Of a stretch of DNA of 62,927 nt, positions 9,529 to 17,000 are shown one piece after another. Both the position numbers and the translations under genes were made by a program. The stretch comes from a virus. The stretch spans positions 1 to 62,927 of the IMG/VR virus record IMGVR_UViG_3300035187_002838. The stretch is one strand, 5' to 3'. The notes under the pieces are model-generated. The model ran no database searches. It was not told where the DNA came from and was given only the letters and a program-made list of their open reading frames with translations. The stretch's first letter is position 1. Every line of letters starts with the position of its first letter.

Positions 9529-10387
9529 TAAATTGGGCCTTGTAAAATCGGGTTAATTGCTGGAACAGCCTGCCGGCCAATCAGCAGCCAAGCTTAGAGA
9601 GAAATCTCTTTGAAGGTTCAACGACTAGGATATACCGCCCGTAAGGGAGATGAAATCCGTAGAATGGAAGTCCATTCGAAACGCCCGACACCGAAAGGTG
9701 AAGATATAGTCTGGTCTGCATGGGAACATGCAGGTTATTTATAGATAGGAACTGGAATGGAATATCAGAATCTTTACGTAAACTTGCTTTTAAAGCATGG
9801 CACTGAAGAGAAACCTAAAGGGTATTCAGAACGACATCATATAATTCCAAAATCAAAAGGTGGAGATGACTCTCCAGAAAATTTGATTTATTTGTCGGCT
9901 AGAGCGCATTTAATTGCACATTGGTTGTTATTTAAAATACATAAGTGTGATATGACCGCTAGAGCTTTCTATGGAATGTGCGATACTTATCGAAGGCCTG
10001 AAAGAGGTCGTATAACAAGCCATACGTACGAAGCTGCAAAGAAAGCTTTTAGTATGAACAATCATATGAAATTGCCTAAATACAGGAAGCTGGCCAAAGA
10101 GTCGGCAACTGAGCAATGGGCTAAAAAATATGATGAGATGAAGTCTTCTAATGCATTTATGTTTTCAGACGAAAAACATCCAATGTATATGAAAGGTAAG
10201 ACAGGCGACCTTCATCCACGCTCTAAGGCTGTTATTACACCACTAGGCAGATTTGGCTCAGTTCGAGAAGCAGCTAAAGCACATATGATTTCACACCCTT
10301 TAATTTCTAGATATTGCAAAAGTGCAATACACCCAGAGTACTACTATGAATAACAGCTACAAATAACGAATGTAGCTTAACATTACA
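9529..10387 (+). ncRNA. Group I self-splicing intron (subgroup IA2-like) with HNH ORF
   Basis: The exon end AAGGCT (9523-9528) pairs with the internal guide GGCCTT at 9536-9541, with the expected U-G pair at the splice site. The start taaattggg closely resembles the T4 td intron. The core is clear: GGTTCAACGACTA at 9615-9627 (P3/P7), AGATATAGTCTGG at 9702-9714 (P7 3' strand), and a P9 hairpin 9716-9733. The 3' end is less certain. A splice at 10387/10388 restores motif B exactly and also lets CAA pair with the guide (P10), but leaves A as last intron base instead of the usual G. A G-ended alternative is 10375/10376, which would add four residues. Confidence 0.88.
9757..10353 (+). CDS. Intron-encoded HNH homing endonuclease, 198 aa
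   Basis: The gene lies within the group I intron, downstream of the ribozyme core. Residues 27-60 carry the HNH signature: R-H-H-I-I-P-K-S-K-G-G, then S-P-E-N-L-I-Y-L, then A-H-L-I-A-H-W-L-L. The C-terminal 45 residues (F-G-S-V-R-E-A-A-K-A-H-x-I-S-H-P-L-I) look like a NUMOD-type helix-turn-helix DNA-binding segment. Homing endonucleases of this type cut intronless alleles and drive intron copying. The start ATG at 9757 is preceded by AGGAACTGG. Confidence 0.88.
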   Translation: MEYQNLYVNLLLKHGTEEKPKGYSERHHIIPKSKGGDDSPENLIYLSARAHLIAHWLLFKIHKCDMTARAFYGMCDTYRRPERGRITSHTYEAAKKAFSMNNHMKLPKYRKLAKESATEQWAKKYDEMKSSNAFMFSDEKHPMYMKGKTGDLHPRSKAVITPLGRFGSVREAAKAHMISHPLISRYCKSAIHPEYYYE

Positions 10388-11818
10388 CAAAACATGGTGA
10401 CCTTTTACGGTGCTGGTGAAAAAACCAGCGGCCTAAATGTAGAAGGTAAACTGTCTAAGGTTTTAGATAAGCAAGAGAATGTTTTAGTGGTCAAGGCTTC
10501 TGAAAGAGATGTAGTTCTTAATGAGATTTCTGCAAGAATTGCAAGATACGAAAAATTTGATCCAGAAACTGCCGAGGAACTTCGACAATTACGACAAAAT
10601 GTCAGAGACATTTTTAATAAAGGCTTAGATCCTGGCGATGAAATTTTAGACCAGCTTTATTTTCTAGAACCTAAAACAAAAGAACTTGTAGAAAAGCTAT
10701 CTCAGTCGTACGAGAGAGTAGTTACACCTGATGATTTTAAAGCAATTGCTAGAATCATGAGTGAATACTTATCAGAGCAAGTCCCTATACTTAAAGATTT
10801 TACCAGGTATTTTGGCAGGCTAGCCGAAGATTATTTGGCAAATGCAAAACCTTCAGGCAGTAATTTTGACTGGGAATCCATTGCAAAAACACAGCTTGTC
10901 GGCACTAAGAAAAAAGGTTATGTGTTACCTGATAATATAAGCAGATTGTTAGGAATAAAAGCTGGAGAACCTGTTTCAGAAAAGATTCTTAAAAGATTCG
11001 GATTTTGGGAGCCTAATGGTAACTTAGCGCAGCTGATTTTTGGTGTAGACTCTCCTGAATACCGTAGGACTGGAGCTAAGTACTTTAAGACTGAAGTTGT
11101 TGTTCCAACAATTGATATTGAAAAAGGTGCTTTAGCTAAAGAAGTTTCCCTCAGTGGGTTTGAAGTTTTTAAGGCAAATAAATTACCTAAAAGCTGGACT
11201 AACGTTCCTTGGGTAAATTTTGATGGAAAAATTATTGAACAAAATTTTACACAGTCTTTTGAAGAACGGCTTGTTTATAAGGATAAATACGGTAACTGGA
11301 CTACTAATATACTTCAATTACCGCAGAAAACCGAGATATCGTGGGTAGATACGCTGATTAACAAGTCAGGAAAGATTAATGACATTGCTGATTTTACGCG
11401 TGCAAGAACAGCATTCGCAGTTAATGGCAATCACTCTAATGATGCTGTAATTGTTAAAAAGTTTCATCTTTGGGGCAAGAAAACAGGTGTTACAACTTCT
11501 ACTATTCATGATGCTTTCTTTACTAATGCCGCAGACATGCTTACTGCAAGGTCAGCCTTGAAAGAGATTTATGCAGATGTATTAGATAGGAATGTTATCA
11601 AGATGACTCTAGATGAAATGAAAGCCAGAGGCTTGCCTAAGGAGTTGTATGATAAGTATCTTGAAGAAGCTATCGAAAAAGGTTTAATACCTATTCCAGG
11701 AAAATCTAGAGTTGGTGATAAAATTTTAAATGAAAAAGACATACTGAATAGAAAAGATATTTTAAAGGAAATTCCTAAAGGCTTTTCCAATGACTATGGA
11801 TGGTACGGTGTTGGCTAA
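10388..11818 (+). CDS. MuF-RNA polymerase fusion, exon 2 (C-terminal 476 residues)
   Basis: In phase with exon 1, the spliced product reads R-K-A-S-K-A / Q-N-M-V-T-F-Y-G-A-G. This reproduces motif B of single-subunit polymerases (R-x3-K-x7-Y-G, as in this phage's own second polymerase, R-K-I-V-K-R-N-T-M-T-I-P-Y-G). Motif C follows at 11437-11520: N-H-S-N-D-A then TIHDAFFTNAADM, with the second catalytic Asp at residue about 1458 of the spliced protein. T7 has HSxDxxH and IHDSFGT here. No ribosome binding site precedes the ATG at 10394, so independent translation is unlikely. The full spliced protein is about 1559 residues. Confidence 0.85.
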   Translation, partial: QNMVTFYGAGEKTSGLNVEGKLSKVLDKQENVLVVKASERDVVLNEISARIARYEKFDPETAEELRQLRQNVRDIFNKGLDPGDEILDQLYFLEPKTKELVEKLSQSYERVVTPDDFKAIARIMSEYLSEQVPILKDFTRYFGRLAEDYLANAKPSGSNFDWESIAKTQLVGTKKKGYVLPDNISRLLGIKAGEPVSEKILKRFGFWEPNGNLAQLIFGVDSPEYRRTGAKYFKTEVVVPTIDIEKGALAKEVSLSGFEVFKANKLPKSWTNVPWVNFDGKIIEQNFTQSFEERLVYKDKYGNWTTNILQLPQKTEISWVDTLINKSGKINDIADFTRARTAFAVNGNHSNDAVIVKKFHLWGKKTGVTTSTIHDAFFTNAADMLTARSALKEIYADVLDRNVIKMTLDEMKARGLPKELYDKYLEEAIEKGLIPIPGKSRVGDKILNEKDILNRKDILKEIPKGFSNDYGWYGVG

Positions 11819-11825
11819 GCCAAAT

Positions 11826-11841
11826 CCCGTTAGATTAACCC
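11826..11841 (+). promoter_or_regulatory. Repeated promoter-like motif, copy 1 (before scaffold/capsid)
   Basis: CCCGTTAGATTAACCC, preceded by AGCCAAAT. One of four near-identical intergenic copies. It contains GTTA-GAT-TAAC, a 4-bp stem with a 3-nt loop. It lies 98 nt before the scaffold start, where strong late expression is expected. Assignment as a phage RNA polymerase promoter is inferred from repetition and position. Confidence 0.6.
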
Positions 11842-11923
11842 AGGTGAGAATCTCCACAGATAACATCTGATTTTAAAATAAAGATTGTATCTTTATTAAA
11901 TGAGTCGTACTCAAGGAAACAAA

Positions 11924-12607
11924 ATGTCAACTGATACAAATCAAGAAGATCAAAACAACGTCGATGACTCTTCATCTGACAAGAGCACAACCGAGACTAA
12001 CAAGGACACTGCAACAGGCTCAGCAGACCCTGTTGAGAAACTTATAGAATCACGTGTTCAAGAAGCTCTTAAGGATATTAAGCTAAAACTCGACAAAGCA
12101 TACAGCGTCAGAGATGAAGCTTTGCGCAAAGCTGCTGAGATTGAGCAAGCTAAGAAACAAGAAGAGATCAAGCGACTTCAAGAGGATGGTAAGCATAAAG
12201 AAGCACTTGAACTGCAACTTGCAGAAGAAAAGGCACAGAGAGCTGCATATGAAAAACGTGTCGTAGAACTAACACGCGACATGGACCTCAAAAATGCGCT
12301 AAGTACTTACTCTTTCAAAAATGAAAATGCCTTCAGTATGGCATATCGTGAAATTGTAGATCAACTCGCCCAAGATGACAAAGGAATTTGGAGACACAAA
12401 TCGGGTGTATCTCTTAAAGACTTTGTAAAGCAATTTGCAGATGATGAAAACAATGCTTTCTTGCTGAAACCTAAAGTATCTTCTGGTTCTGGCAGTTCGA
12501 CAACGAAGGTTAAAGATTCTTCGAGTGGTATGTCCGGAAAGTCTATTTTCGAATTACCGCAAGACGAAGTTTTGAAACTCGCTAGAGAAGGCAAATTGAG
12601 AAAATAA
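11924..12607 (+). CDS. Capsid scaffolding protein
   Basis: Scaffolds guide capsid shell assembly and then leave. The product (227 aa from this start) has an acidic, Ser/Thr/Asn-rich N-terminus, a long charged predicted coiled coil (about residues 45-120, E-A-L-R-K-A-A-E-I-E-Q-A-K-K and onward) and a flexible Ser/Gly-rich linker before a short basic C-terminus. This is the usual scaffold layout, and it lies directly before the capsid gene. I chose ATG 11924 because AAGGA (11913-11917) is well spaced. An in-frame ATG at 11900 would add eight residues. Confidence 0.75.
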   Translation: MSTDTNQEDQNNVDDSSSDKSTTETNKDTATGSADPVEKLIESRVQEALKDIKLKLDKAYSVRDEALRKAAEIEQAKKQEEIKRLQEDGKHKEALELQLAEEKAQRAAYEKRVVELTRDMDLKNALSTYSFKNENAFSMAYREIVDQLAQDDKGIWRHKSGVSLKDFVKQFADDENNAFLLKPKVSSGSGSSTTKVKDSSSGMSGKSIFELPQDEVLKLAREGKLRK

Positions 12608-12633
12608 CCTTCCTAGCTATCTAGGATAATAAA

Positions 12634-13821
12634 ATGACTGTTCGTGTTAACGTTGCTGGTGCCGACAATTTTGTTCTTCAGGAAGCAATTAGCGCTTACT
12701 CTGACGAAGCATATACCACAGCTAGAAAGCTTTCTGGTACTGGTATTGTTGGTTCCAATCCCCTTATTGATACTTCAACCGAAACTTTCGTCGGTCAAGT
12801 CCGTTGGTACAAGCCGCTGAATCCTACCATTAACGTTGCATCCTTAACGGACTCGACGGATGGTACAGGTACTTCTTACAGCTCTGAGTATGTTAACTAT
12901 GTTAAGACTGTGCGTACGCATGGTGCTAACAAAGTCAATATGCAACAAGTTGTCACGCAAGTGGACGGCCTTGCCAAGATCGGTCGTGACTTTGGTGAAA
13001 CAAAAGCTCAAGATGAGCACAATGCAGTGCTGTCTGTGCTGCGTGGTGTTGCTATTTCTGAAGCACTTAATGGTTGTGCTGCAGGTTCTGGCAACACAGG
13101 TCTTGGCGGTCAAACTTTTGATAACGATCCGACCAATAAGCGTTATGGTTTCTATGTAGACCTCGGCGCAAACAAGCCTATTGTTGATGCAACCGCTGCT
13201 GTTCAAGGTGCTGCAAGAGCTGAAGGTTTCTTGAGAGCCTTTGGCATGGCTTATAAGGACTATGAGCCTGACTATGCTTATCTTGTCTGCTCTCCTGAAA
13301 TCGTGGCTTCTTTGCGTTCTGCGAATCTGGTTGATAGCACTACCGTTGTCGATGGTAATATTACTTTCAACACAATCTTCCAAGGTAAGTTCCGTCTGAT
13401 TCAGACTCGTGCTTCCCAAGGTTTTAGCACAGCTGAGCTGACAAAACTCAATACTGGCGCTGGTGTTGATATTGTCGGTACTAAGACTTCCTTTATTGTT
13501 CTTCCTGGTGCACTGGCTATGGAACCTCTTGCTGTTCCTGACAGTGTTGAAATTGAGCGTAAAGCTGCTGCTTATAAAGGTGGTGGTACTACCGCTGTGT
13601 GGTATCGTTGGGGCTATGTTGTGCATCCTGCCGGCTACAATTGGGCTGGTTCGCAAGACGCTTTCCCTTCTGATACAGACTATGTTAGCGTCTTGGAAGG
13701 CACTACCCAGAAGGCTCTGGCAAGTGTCGCTTCTGGTACGTTGGCATCAACTGGCGGTGTATGGGCACGTAAAGCTAGCTCTGCGCTTAGCTTGGGTATT
13801 CTGCCTGTGTTCCATGCCTAA
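12634..13821 (+). CDS. Major capsid protein, 395 aa
   Basis: The call rests on position (after the scaffold, before connector genes), length and composition. The sequence is rich in Ala, Gly, Val and Thr and uses codons that are clearly more GC-rich and biased than its neighbours, as expected for the most abundant phage protein. Features include an N-terminal helix (NFVLQEAISAYSDEAYTTARKL), a G-Q-V-R-W-Y-K-P-L segment, and a central long helix (MQQVVTQVDGLAKIGRDFGE) compatible with the HK97-fold spine helix. A small CCTAG/CTAGG hairpin (12611-12625) precedes the start. Confidence 0.8.
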   Translation: MTVRVNVAGADNFVLQEAISAYSDEAYTTARKLSGTGIVGSNPLIDTSTETFVGQVRWYKPLNPTINVASLTDSTDGTGTSYSSEYVNYVKTVRTHGANKVNMQQVVTQVDGLAKIGRDFGETKAQDEHNAVLSVLRGVAISEALNGCAAGSGNTGLGGQTFDNDPTNKRYGFYVDLGANKPIVDATAAVQGAARAEGFLRAFGMAYKDYEPDYAYLVCSPEIVASLRSANLVDSTTVVDGNITFNTIFQGKFRLIQTRASQGFSTAELTKLNTGAGVDIVGTKTSFIVLPGALAMEPLAVPDSVEIERKAAAYKGGGTTAVWYRWGYVVHPAGYNWAGSQDAFPSDTDYVSVLEGTTQKALASVASGTLASTGGVWARKASSALSLGILPVFHA

Positions 13822-13839
13822 TAACTAAGGAGAACACTT

Positions 13840-14319
13840 ATGGCTCTCGTTAAAAACGTAAACTCATATGCAACTGTAGAAGAAGCTAACACCTATTTTG
13901 CAGACCGCATAGACGTTGCTGCTTGGACGAATGCCGTTCCTGATCAAAGAGCACAAGCGTTAGTAACTGCTACAGGTTTGCTTGATGCTTTAGATTGGAT
14001 AGGCTATGCCGTAAGTGATTCTCAATCTCTTGCTTTTCCAAGATTCGGAGTCTATTTTGACCCACGTTTAGGTAAAGAAGTAATTCTTTCAGAAACTACA
14101 GTTCCAGATAGAGTTTTAAAAGCTGTTTATGAGTTGTCTTATCACTTGCTAAATAATGATGGCTTATTAGATGATACAGGGTCTGTTAAAGATCTTTCTG
14201 TTGGTAGTATTAAATTAACACTTGTTAAGAGTGCAAACAAACTGCCAGTAGTAGTTAGAAATTTGGTTAAACCGTTAAGAGTTAATGGTGGCTTAAATCT
14301 TTGGTGGAGAGCTAACTAA
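13840..14319 (+). CDS. Head-tail adaptor (DnaT-like connector protein), 159 aa
   Basis: A strong AAGGAGAAC lies 8 nt before the start. The N-terminus N-S-Y-A-T-V-E-E-A-N-T-Y-F-A-D-R followed by W-T-N-A-x-P-D-Q-R-A-Q-A-L-V-T-A-T and L-D-x-L-D-W-I-G is the signature of the small helical proteins often labelled DnaT-like ssDNA binding. In phage genomes they lie right after the capsid gene and most likely act as the gp6/gp15-type adaptor ring under the portal. The stop overlaps the next start as TAATGA. Confidence 0.75.
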   Translation: MALVKNVNSYATVEEANTYFADRIDVAAWTNAVPDQRAQALVTATGLLDALDWIGYAVSDSQSLAFPRFGVYFDPRLGKEVILSETTVPDRVLKAVYELSYHLLNNDGLLDDTGSVKDLSVGSIKLTLVKSANKLPVVVRNLVKPLRVNGGLNLWWRAN

Positions 14320-14672
14320 TGAGCTACAAAAACCTTGTGGACAATAGTTTAAAGTTAGCATTTAATTCTGTAAAAGACCTAGCCAAAGAAGCAACTCTTA
14401 CAAAGAAAACGAATCCAACGTTTAACTTTGGAACGGGAGAGTCCGAATTTCAATCTACACAAAATGTATCAACTAAAATAGTAGTTTCGCAGTATTTGAA
14501 AAATTCTAAAGATCGGAATTCTATCAAGTGCGAAATATTACTTAAAGCTAATGAAGTTGGTGATTTGAACAATTATTCAACAATTTCCTTTGACTCTAAT
14601 ACTTGGAACTTTGCAGATATTCAAAAGAATGATGGTTTTATCTTGATTGCTAATGTTTATAGAGAGGCCTAA
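14319..14672 (+). CDS. Putative head closure / neck protein, 117 aa
   Basis: Coupled to the upstream adaptor by a one-base overlap and directly abutting the next gene. The second half is predicted beta-rich (K-C-E-I-L-L-K, T-I-S-F-D-S-N-T-W-N-F-A-D, F-I-L-I-A-N-V-Y-R), as expected for SPP1 gp16-type stoppers. Gene order (adaptor, closure, terminator, tube) is the main evidence. No specific family signature is recognised. Confidence 0.55.
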   Translation: MSYKNLVDNSLKLAFNSVKDLAKEATLTKKTNPTFNFGTGESEFQSTQNVSTKIVVSQYLKNSKDRNSIKCEILLKANEVGDLNNYSTISFDSNTWNFADIQKNDGFILIANVYREA

Positions 14673-15080
14673 ATGGGAAAATACTCAAATGTACAAGATG
14701 ACATTTTCTCAATATTCAATAGCACTTCTTGGAAAGCAGAAAATATAAAAACATTTCCAAATAACTTTGTAGCAGTTATGCCTGGAAATGAATTTATAAG
14801 AGTATCAGTTATTAGCAGGAATGTCGGCATCAATATTGAATCCGTATCTGGCATATTAATGATAGACATATTTACATCTGCTGGAAATGGCCCCAAGCGC
14901 GCTAATCTAATTGCAGATAAGTTAGACCAATACCTTGTAGGAAAAAGTGTCTCCACTCTTACTGGCAGTACAACTCAATTTATGAGTAGTGCGTTAGATT
15001 TTAGAGGGATAGACACTTCAGATCCCGCTTTGTCAAAGTCTAACTACTCCGTTCCGTTCAATTACTTTAGGAAACAATAA
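14673..15080 (+). CDS. Putative tail terminator protein, 135 aa
   Basis: It starts directly after the previous stop and ends in a one-base overlap with the tail tube gene. The length, the helix-strand pattern and the fixed slot between closure and tube protein fit the lambda gpU or HK97 gp10-like terminator that caps the tail tube. A typical element is the I-L-M-I-D-I-F-T-x-A-G-N-G-x-x-R-A segment near residue 65, with L-I-A-D-K-L-D-Q-Y-L following. Exact family not identified. Confidence 0.6.
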   Translation: MGKYSNVQDDIFSIFNSTSWKAENIKTFPNNFVAVMPGNEFIRVSVISRNVGINIESVSGILMIDIFTSAGNGPKRANLIADKLDQYLVGKSVSTLTGSTTQFMSSALDFRGIDTSDPALSKSNYSVPFNYFRKQ

Positions 15081-15661
15081 TGGCTCACATTTCTTCGATC
15101 GGCGCTGGTTTGTACTCAGATCTTTCTGTTGCAATTGACGCAACAGATATCGCTACAGCTTTCGCTAATCCCACTGAAGCTAATTTAAAGGCAGCTTTTG
15201 CAGTTGCACTTAACAACGGCTCAGCTCCTACTGCTACTGCCGGTGAATTTATTCGTATCAGAAACGTTAGAGAATTCCCTGCAATGGGCACTCCTCCTAA
15301 CGTGGTCAACGTTGCTGTTTATGGCCAAAAGTCGTCTCAGCAAATTCAAGGTCAATCTGATGCACCTTCTATCGAAATTACCTTGAACTACATTGGTTCT
15401 GATTGGCAAAAGGCTGCTAACTTCTTGGGCACCATGGTGGGTGACGGTACTCGCCGTCTGTTCCGCTTTACTTTGCTCAATTCTGAACCTTCTGGTGGCT
15501 ACGCGGGCACAGTGACTGGTTTAGGTACGACTGAGAACAGCCAATATTACTGGTTCGGTAAGATGGAAGCTCTGCTTGTGAATCCTCAGCTTACAGATGC
15601 AAATACTGCGACGCTGACAATCACTGTGCAATCTGACTTCTACGGCGCCTTTACTATTTAA
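15080..15661 (+). CDS. Major tail tube protein, 193 aa
   Basis: The product is beta-rich, with GC-rich biased codons like the capsid gene, as expected for a high-copy structural protein. Features are an early I-R-N-V-R-E-F-P-A-M-G-T segment, S-S-Q-Q-I-Q-G-Q-S-D near residue 90, and a C-terminal L-T-I-T-V-Q-S-D-F-Y-G-A-F. This matches tail tubes of siphophages that carry frameshift chaperones and a long tape measure downstream, as here. Confidence 0.8.
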   Translation: MAHISSIGAGLYSDLSVAIDATDIATAFANPTEANLKAAFAVALNNGSAPTATAGEFIRIRNVREFPAMGTPPNVVNVAVYGQKSSQQIQGQSDAPSIEITLNYIGSDWQKAANFLGTMVGDGTRRLFRFTLLNSEPSGGYAGTVTGLGTTENSQYYWFGKMEALLVNPQLTDANTATLTITVQSDFYGAFTI

Positions 15662-15673
15662 TTAACGTTAGGG

Positions 15674-15696
15674 AGTATTCCTTGGTGAAGAATACT
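15674..15696 (+). other. Hairpin downstream of the tail tube gene
   Basis: AGTATTC (15674-15680) pairs perfectly with GAATACT (15690-15696) across a 9-nt loop. There is no T tract. It could stabilise the 3' end of the highly expressed tail tube message or lower expression of the following low-copy genes. A second small stem (CACG/CGTG) lies at about 15715-15729, just before the next start. Confidence 0.4.
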
Positions 15697-15732
15697 TAAA
15701 CAATCCGCACTAACACGTATTGCTCGTGCAGG

Positions 15733-15993
15733 ATGTCCCTACTACGACAGAAATATATGGCACAAGAATATGAAAAGCCGTTTAGCATGGGCTACGTATT
15801 ACGTACCACTGCCAAACACATGAGGAAAAGTATTGATATCAGCATCAGAAAAACATTCGAACGTGTTTCTGAGTTTAGTAGCAATCAAGAGAAGTCGCAA
15901 GAAGTTTTCAAAACACTTGCATTTTTACATACAATGAGGAAGCAATTAGATGACTTCCAACATCAAAATTCCCAAGATTTCAAAGGAGAATAA
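15733..15993 (+). CDS. Hypothetical protein between tail tube and chaperone, 86 aa
   Basis: Predicted helical and basic, with a C-terminal segment F-K-T-L-A-F-L-H-T-M-R-K-Q-L-D-D-F. The ATG at 15733 has only a weak upstream GCAGG. An in-frame ATG at 15757 (MAQEYEKPF) is an alternative. The stop is 1 nt before the chaperone start. Its slot hints at a tail assembly factor, but no family is recognised. Confidence 0.55.
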   Translation: MSLLRQKYMAQEYEKPFSMGYVLRTTAKHMRKSIDISIRKTFERVSEFSSNQEKSQEVFKTLAFLHTMRKQLDDFQHQNSQDFKGE

Positions 15994-15994
15994 T

Positions 15995-16300
15995 ATGGCA
16001 GAAGGTATTCGCGGTCTTGTTGGCCGTAAGATGACAAAGACAGTTAAGTTTATGAATGAAGACGTTAAGATTTCAAAGCTTAGCGTTTCTGAGGTAATGG
16101 AAGTCCAAGAACTTGCTAAAAAGATTGAAAGCAACGAATCTGAAGGCTTTAACGCTCTTAAAACAATCATCAGAGCTGGTGTTGAAGGCGGCAAAGACCT
16201 GGACGATCAAGCTTTTGAGAATTTCCCGCTTGACGAACTTTCAAAACTTTCTTCTGAAATCATGAAGTATTCTGGGATTGGCCAAGATACGGGAAAATAA
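15995..16300 (+). CDS. Tail assembly chaperone, short form (gpG-like), 101 aa
   Basis: Tail chaperones bind the tape measure during tail assembly. ATG 15995 has AAAGGAGAA at the right distance. The acidic product M-A-E-G-I-R-G-L-V-G-R-K-M-T-K-T-V-K-F-M ... D-V-K-I-S-K-L-S-V-S-E-V-M-E-V-Q-E-L follows the G-protein pattern. It ends in GGGAAAATAA, so the slippery heptamer lies immediately before the stop. Most ribosomes stop here and a minority shift into the downstream frame. Confidence 0.85.
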   Translation: MAEGIRGLVGRKMTKTVKFMNEDVKISKLSVSEVMEVQELAKKIESNESEGFNALKTIIRAGVEGGKDLDDQAFENFPLDELSKLSSEIMKYSGIGQDTGK

Positions 16301-16635
16301 ATCTTTCAGATGAAGAGTTGCTTATTTATGAAATAGCTTTTCATCTGAAACTACCATTATATGAATTGTTAGATAAAATGCCCTACACAGAGTTGCTAGG
16401 GTGGTCTAATTACTTTGATAGAAGACCTGTTGGTTGGCGAGAAGATAATCGCGCATATCAACTTATGCGAGCGCAGGGTGTCAAAGAAAAGCCAGAAGCA
16501 ATCTTTGAATCACTTGCTGCAATCCGAAGAAATAGCAATTCTCAAACAGAACCTGATAGAATTTCTAATACGTTTAAGAATTCTTATTTGTATCAAAAGC
16601 TAATGACAGCAAAAGCTGGAGAGAAAGTATCATGA
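15995..16635 (+). CDS. Tail assembly chaperone, frameshifted long form (gpGT-like), 213 aa
   Basis: After the -1 shift at 16297 the frame continues D-E-E-L-L-I-Y-E-I-A-F-H-L-K-L-P-L-Y-E-L-L-D-K-M-P and then E-L-L-G-W-S-N-Y-F. This is the typical T-part motif: a leucine-proline helix, then E-L-x-x-W-x-x-Y-F. The downstream part has no ATG start of its own that would make sense, which supports production only as a fusion. By lambda precedent the long form recruits the tail tube subunits to the tape measure. Confidence 0.85.
16291..16297 (+). promoter_or_regulatory. Programmed -1 frameshift site GGGAAAA
   Basis: The heptamer is in the correct phase (G GGA AAA) relative to the short chaperone and is directly followed by its TAA stop. 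The lambda G-T site is GGGAAAG, one base different. Sliding back one base opens the frame I-N-L-S-D-E-E-L-L-I-Y-E without a stop until 16635. Confidence 0.9.
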
Positions 16636-16940
16636 TAAAAGTTTCTAATGTCCAAAAGACAATTCAAAGGCTTAAAATTGATTTTGAAAAAGAAACACTT
16701 AAACGTGTTGGAGATAAAACTAAAAGTGTTGTAGAAGCCTTGAAACTGGCCACTCCTGTTGATACAGGAGAAGCTCGTGATGGCTGGAGAATTGAAGGAA
16801 AAAGTATAGTTAATGATGTAAGTCATATTTCGCAACTTAACGAAGGGTCTTCTACACAAGCCCCTAGTAATTTTGTAGAGAAAACTGTTTTATCACAAGA
16901 GGGTGTTCGCCCTAGTGGTACAATTGTGGTGTATAAGTAA
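16632..16940 (+). CDS. Minor tail / tail completion protein (HK97 gp10-like), 102 aa
   Basis: The start overlaps the chaperone stop as ATGA. The features A-T-P-V-D-T-G-E-A-R-D-G-W, then I-S-Q-L-N-E-G-S-S-T-Q-A-P-x-x-F-V-E, match the small HK97 gp10 / tail-completion family. In that family D-T-G and N-x-G-x-S-x-Q-A-P are conserved. Placement between the chaperones and the tape measure is slightly unusual, since it often precedes the tail tube gene. Confidence 0.7.
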   Translation: MIKVSNVQKTIQRLKIDFEKETLKRVGDKTKSVVEALKLATPVDTGEARDGWRIEGKSIVNDVSHISQLNEGSSTQAPSNFVEKTVLSQEGVRPSGTIVVYK

Positions 16941-16946
16941 TCACCG

Positions 16947-16989
16947 ATCCCCGCTAGAGTAGATTTAGTCTGCTTAGCGGGGATTTTTT
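16947..16989 (+). terminator. Intrinsic terminator immediately before the tape measure gene
   Basis: ATCCCCGCTA (16947-16956) pairs with TAGCGGGGAT (16975-16984), with an 18-nt loop that can pair further, followed by six T. It ends 12 nt before the tape measure start, so read-through is needed to make that protein, unless a weak promoter lies in the loop region. Confidence 0.85.
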
Positions 16990-17000
16990 ATGAGGTCCTT

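Noticed and set aside
10394-11818. The second half of the polymerase as an independent gene starting at ATG 10394
   Set aside because: No ribosome binding site, the frame is open upstream into intron sequence, and motif B would be cut in two. Splicing explains it fully.
12844-13656. Reverse-strand frame of 270 codons inside the capsid gene
   Set aside because: Antisense of biased capsid codons. All supported genes are on the + strand.
16318-16635. The downstream chaperone frame as a separate gene with TTG start
   Set aside because: GGGAAAA in the right phase directly before the upstream stop, plus the typical GT layout, make a frameshift product far more likely.
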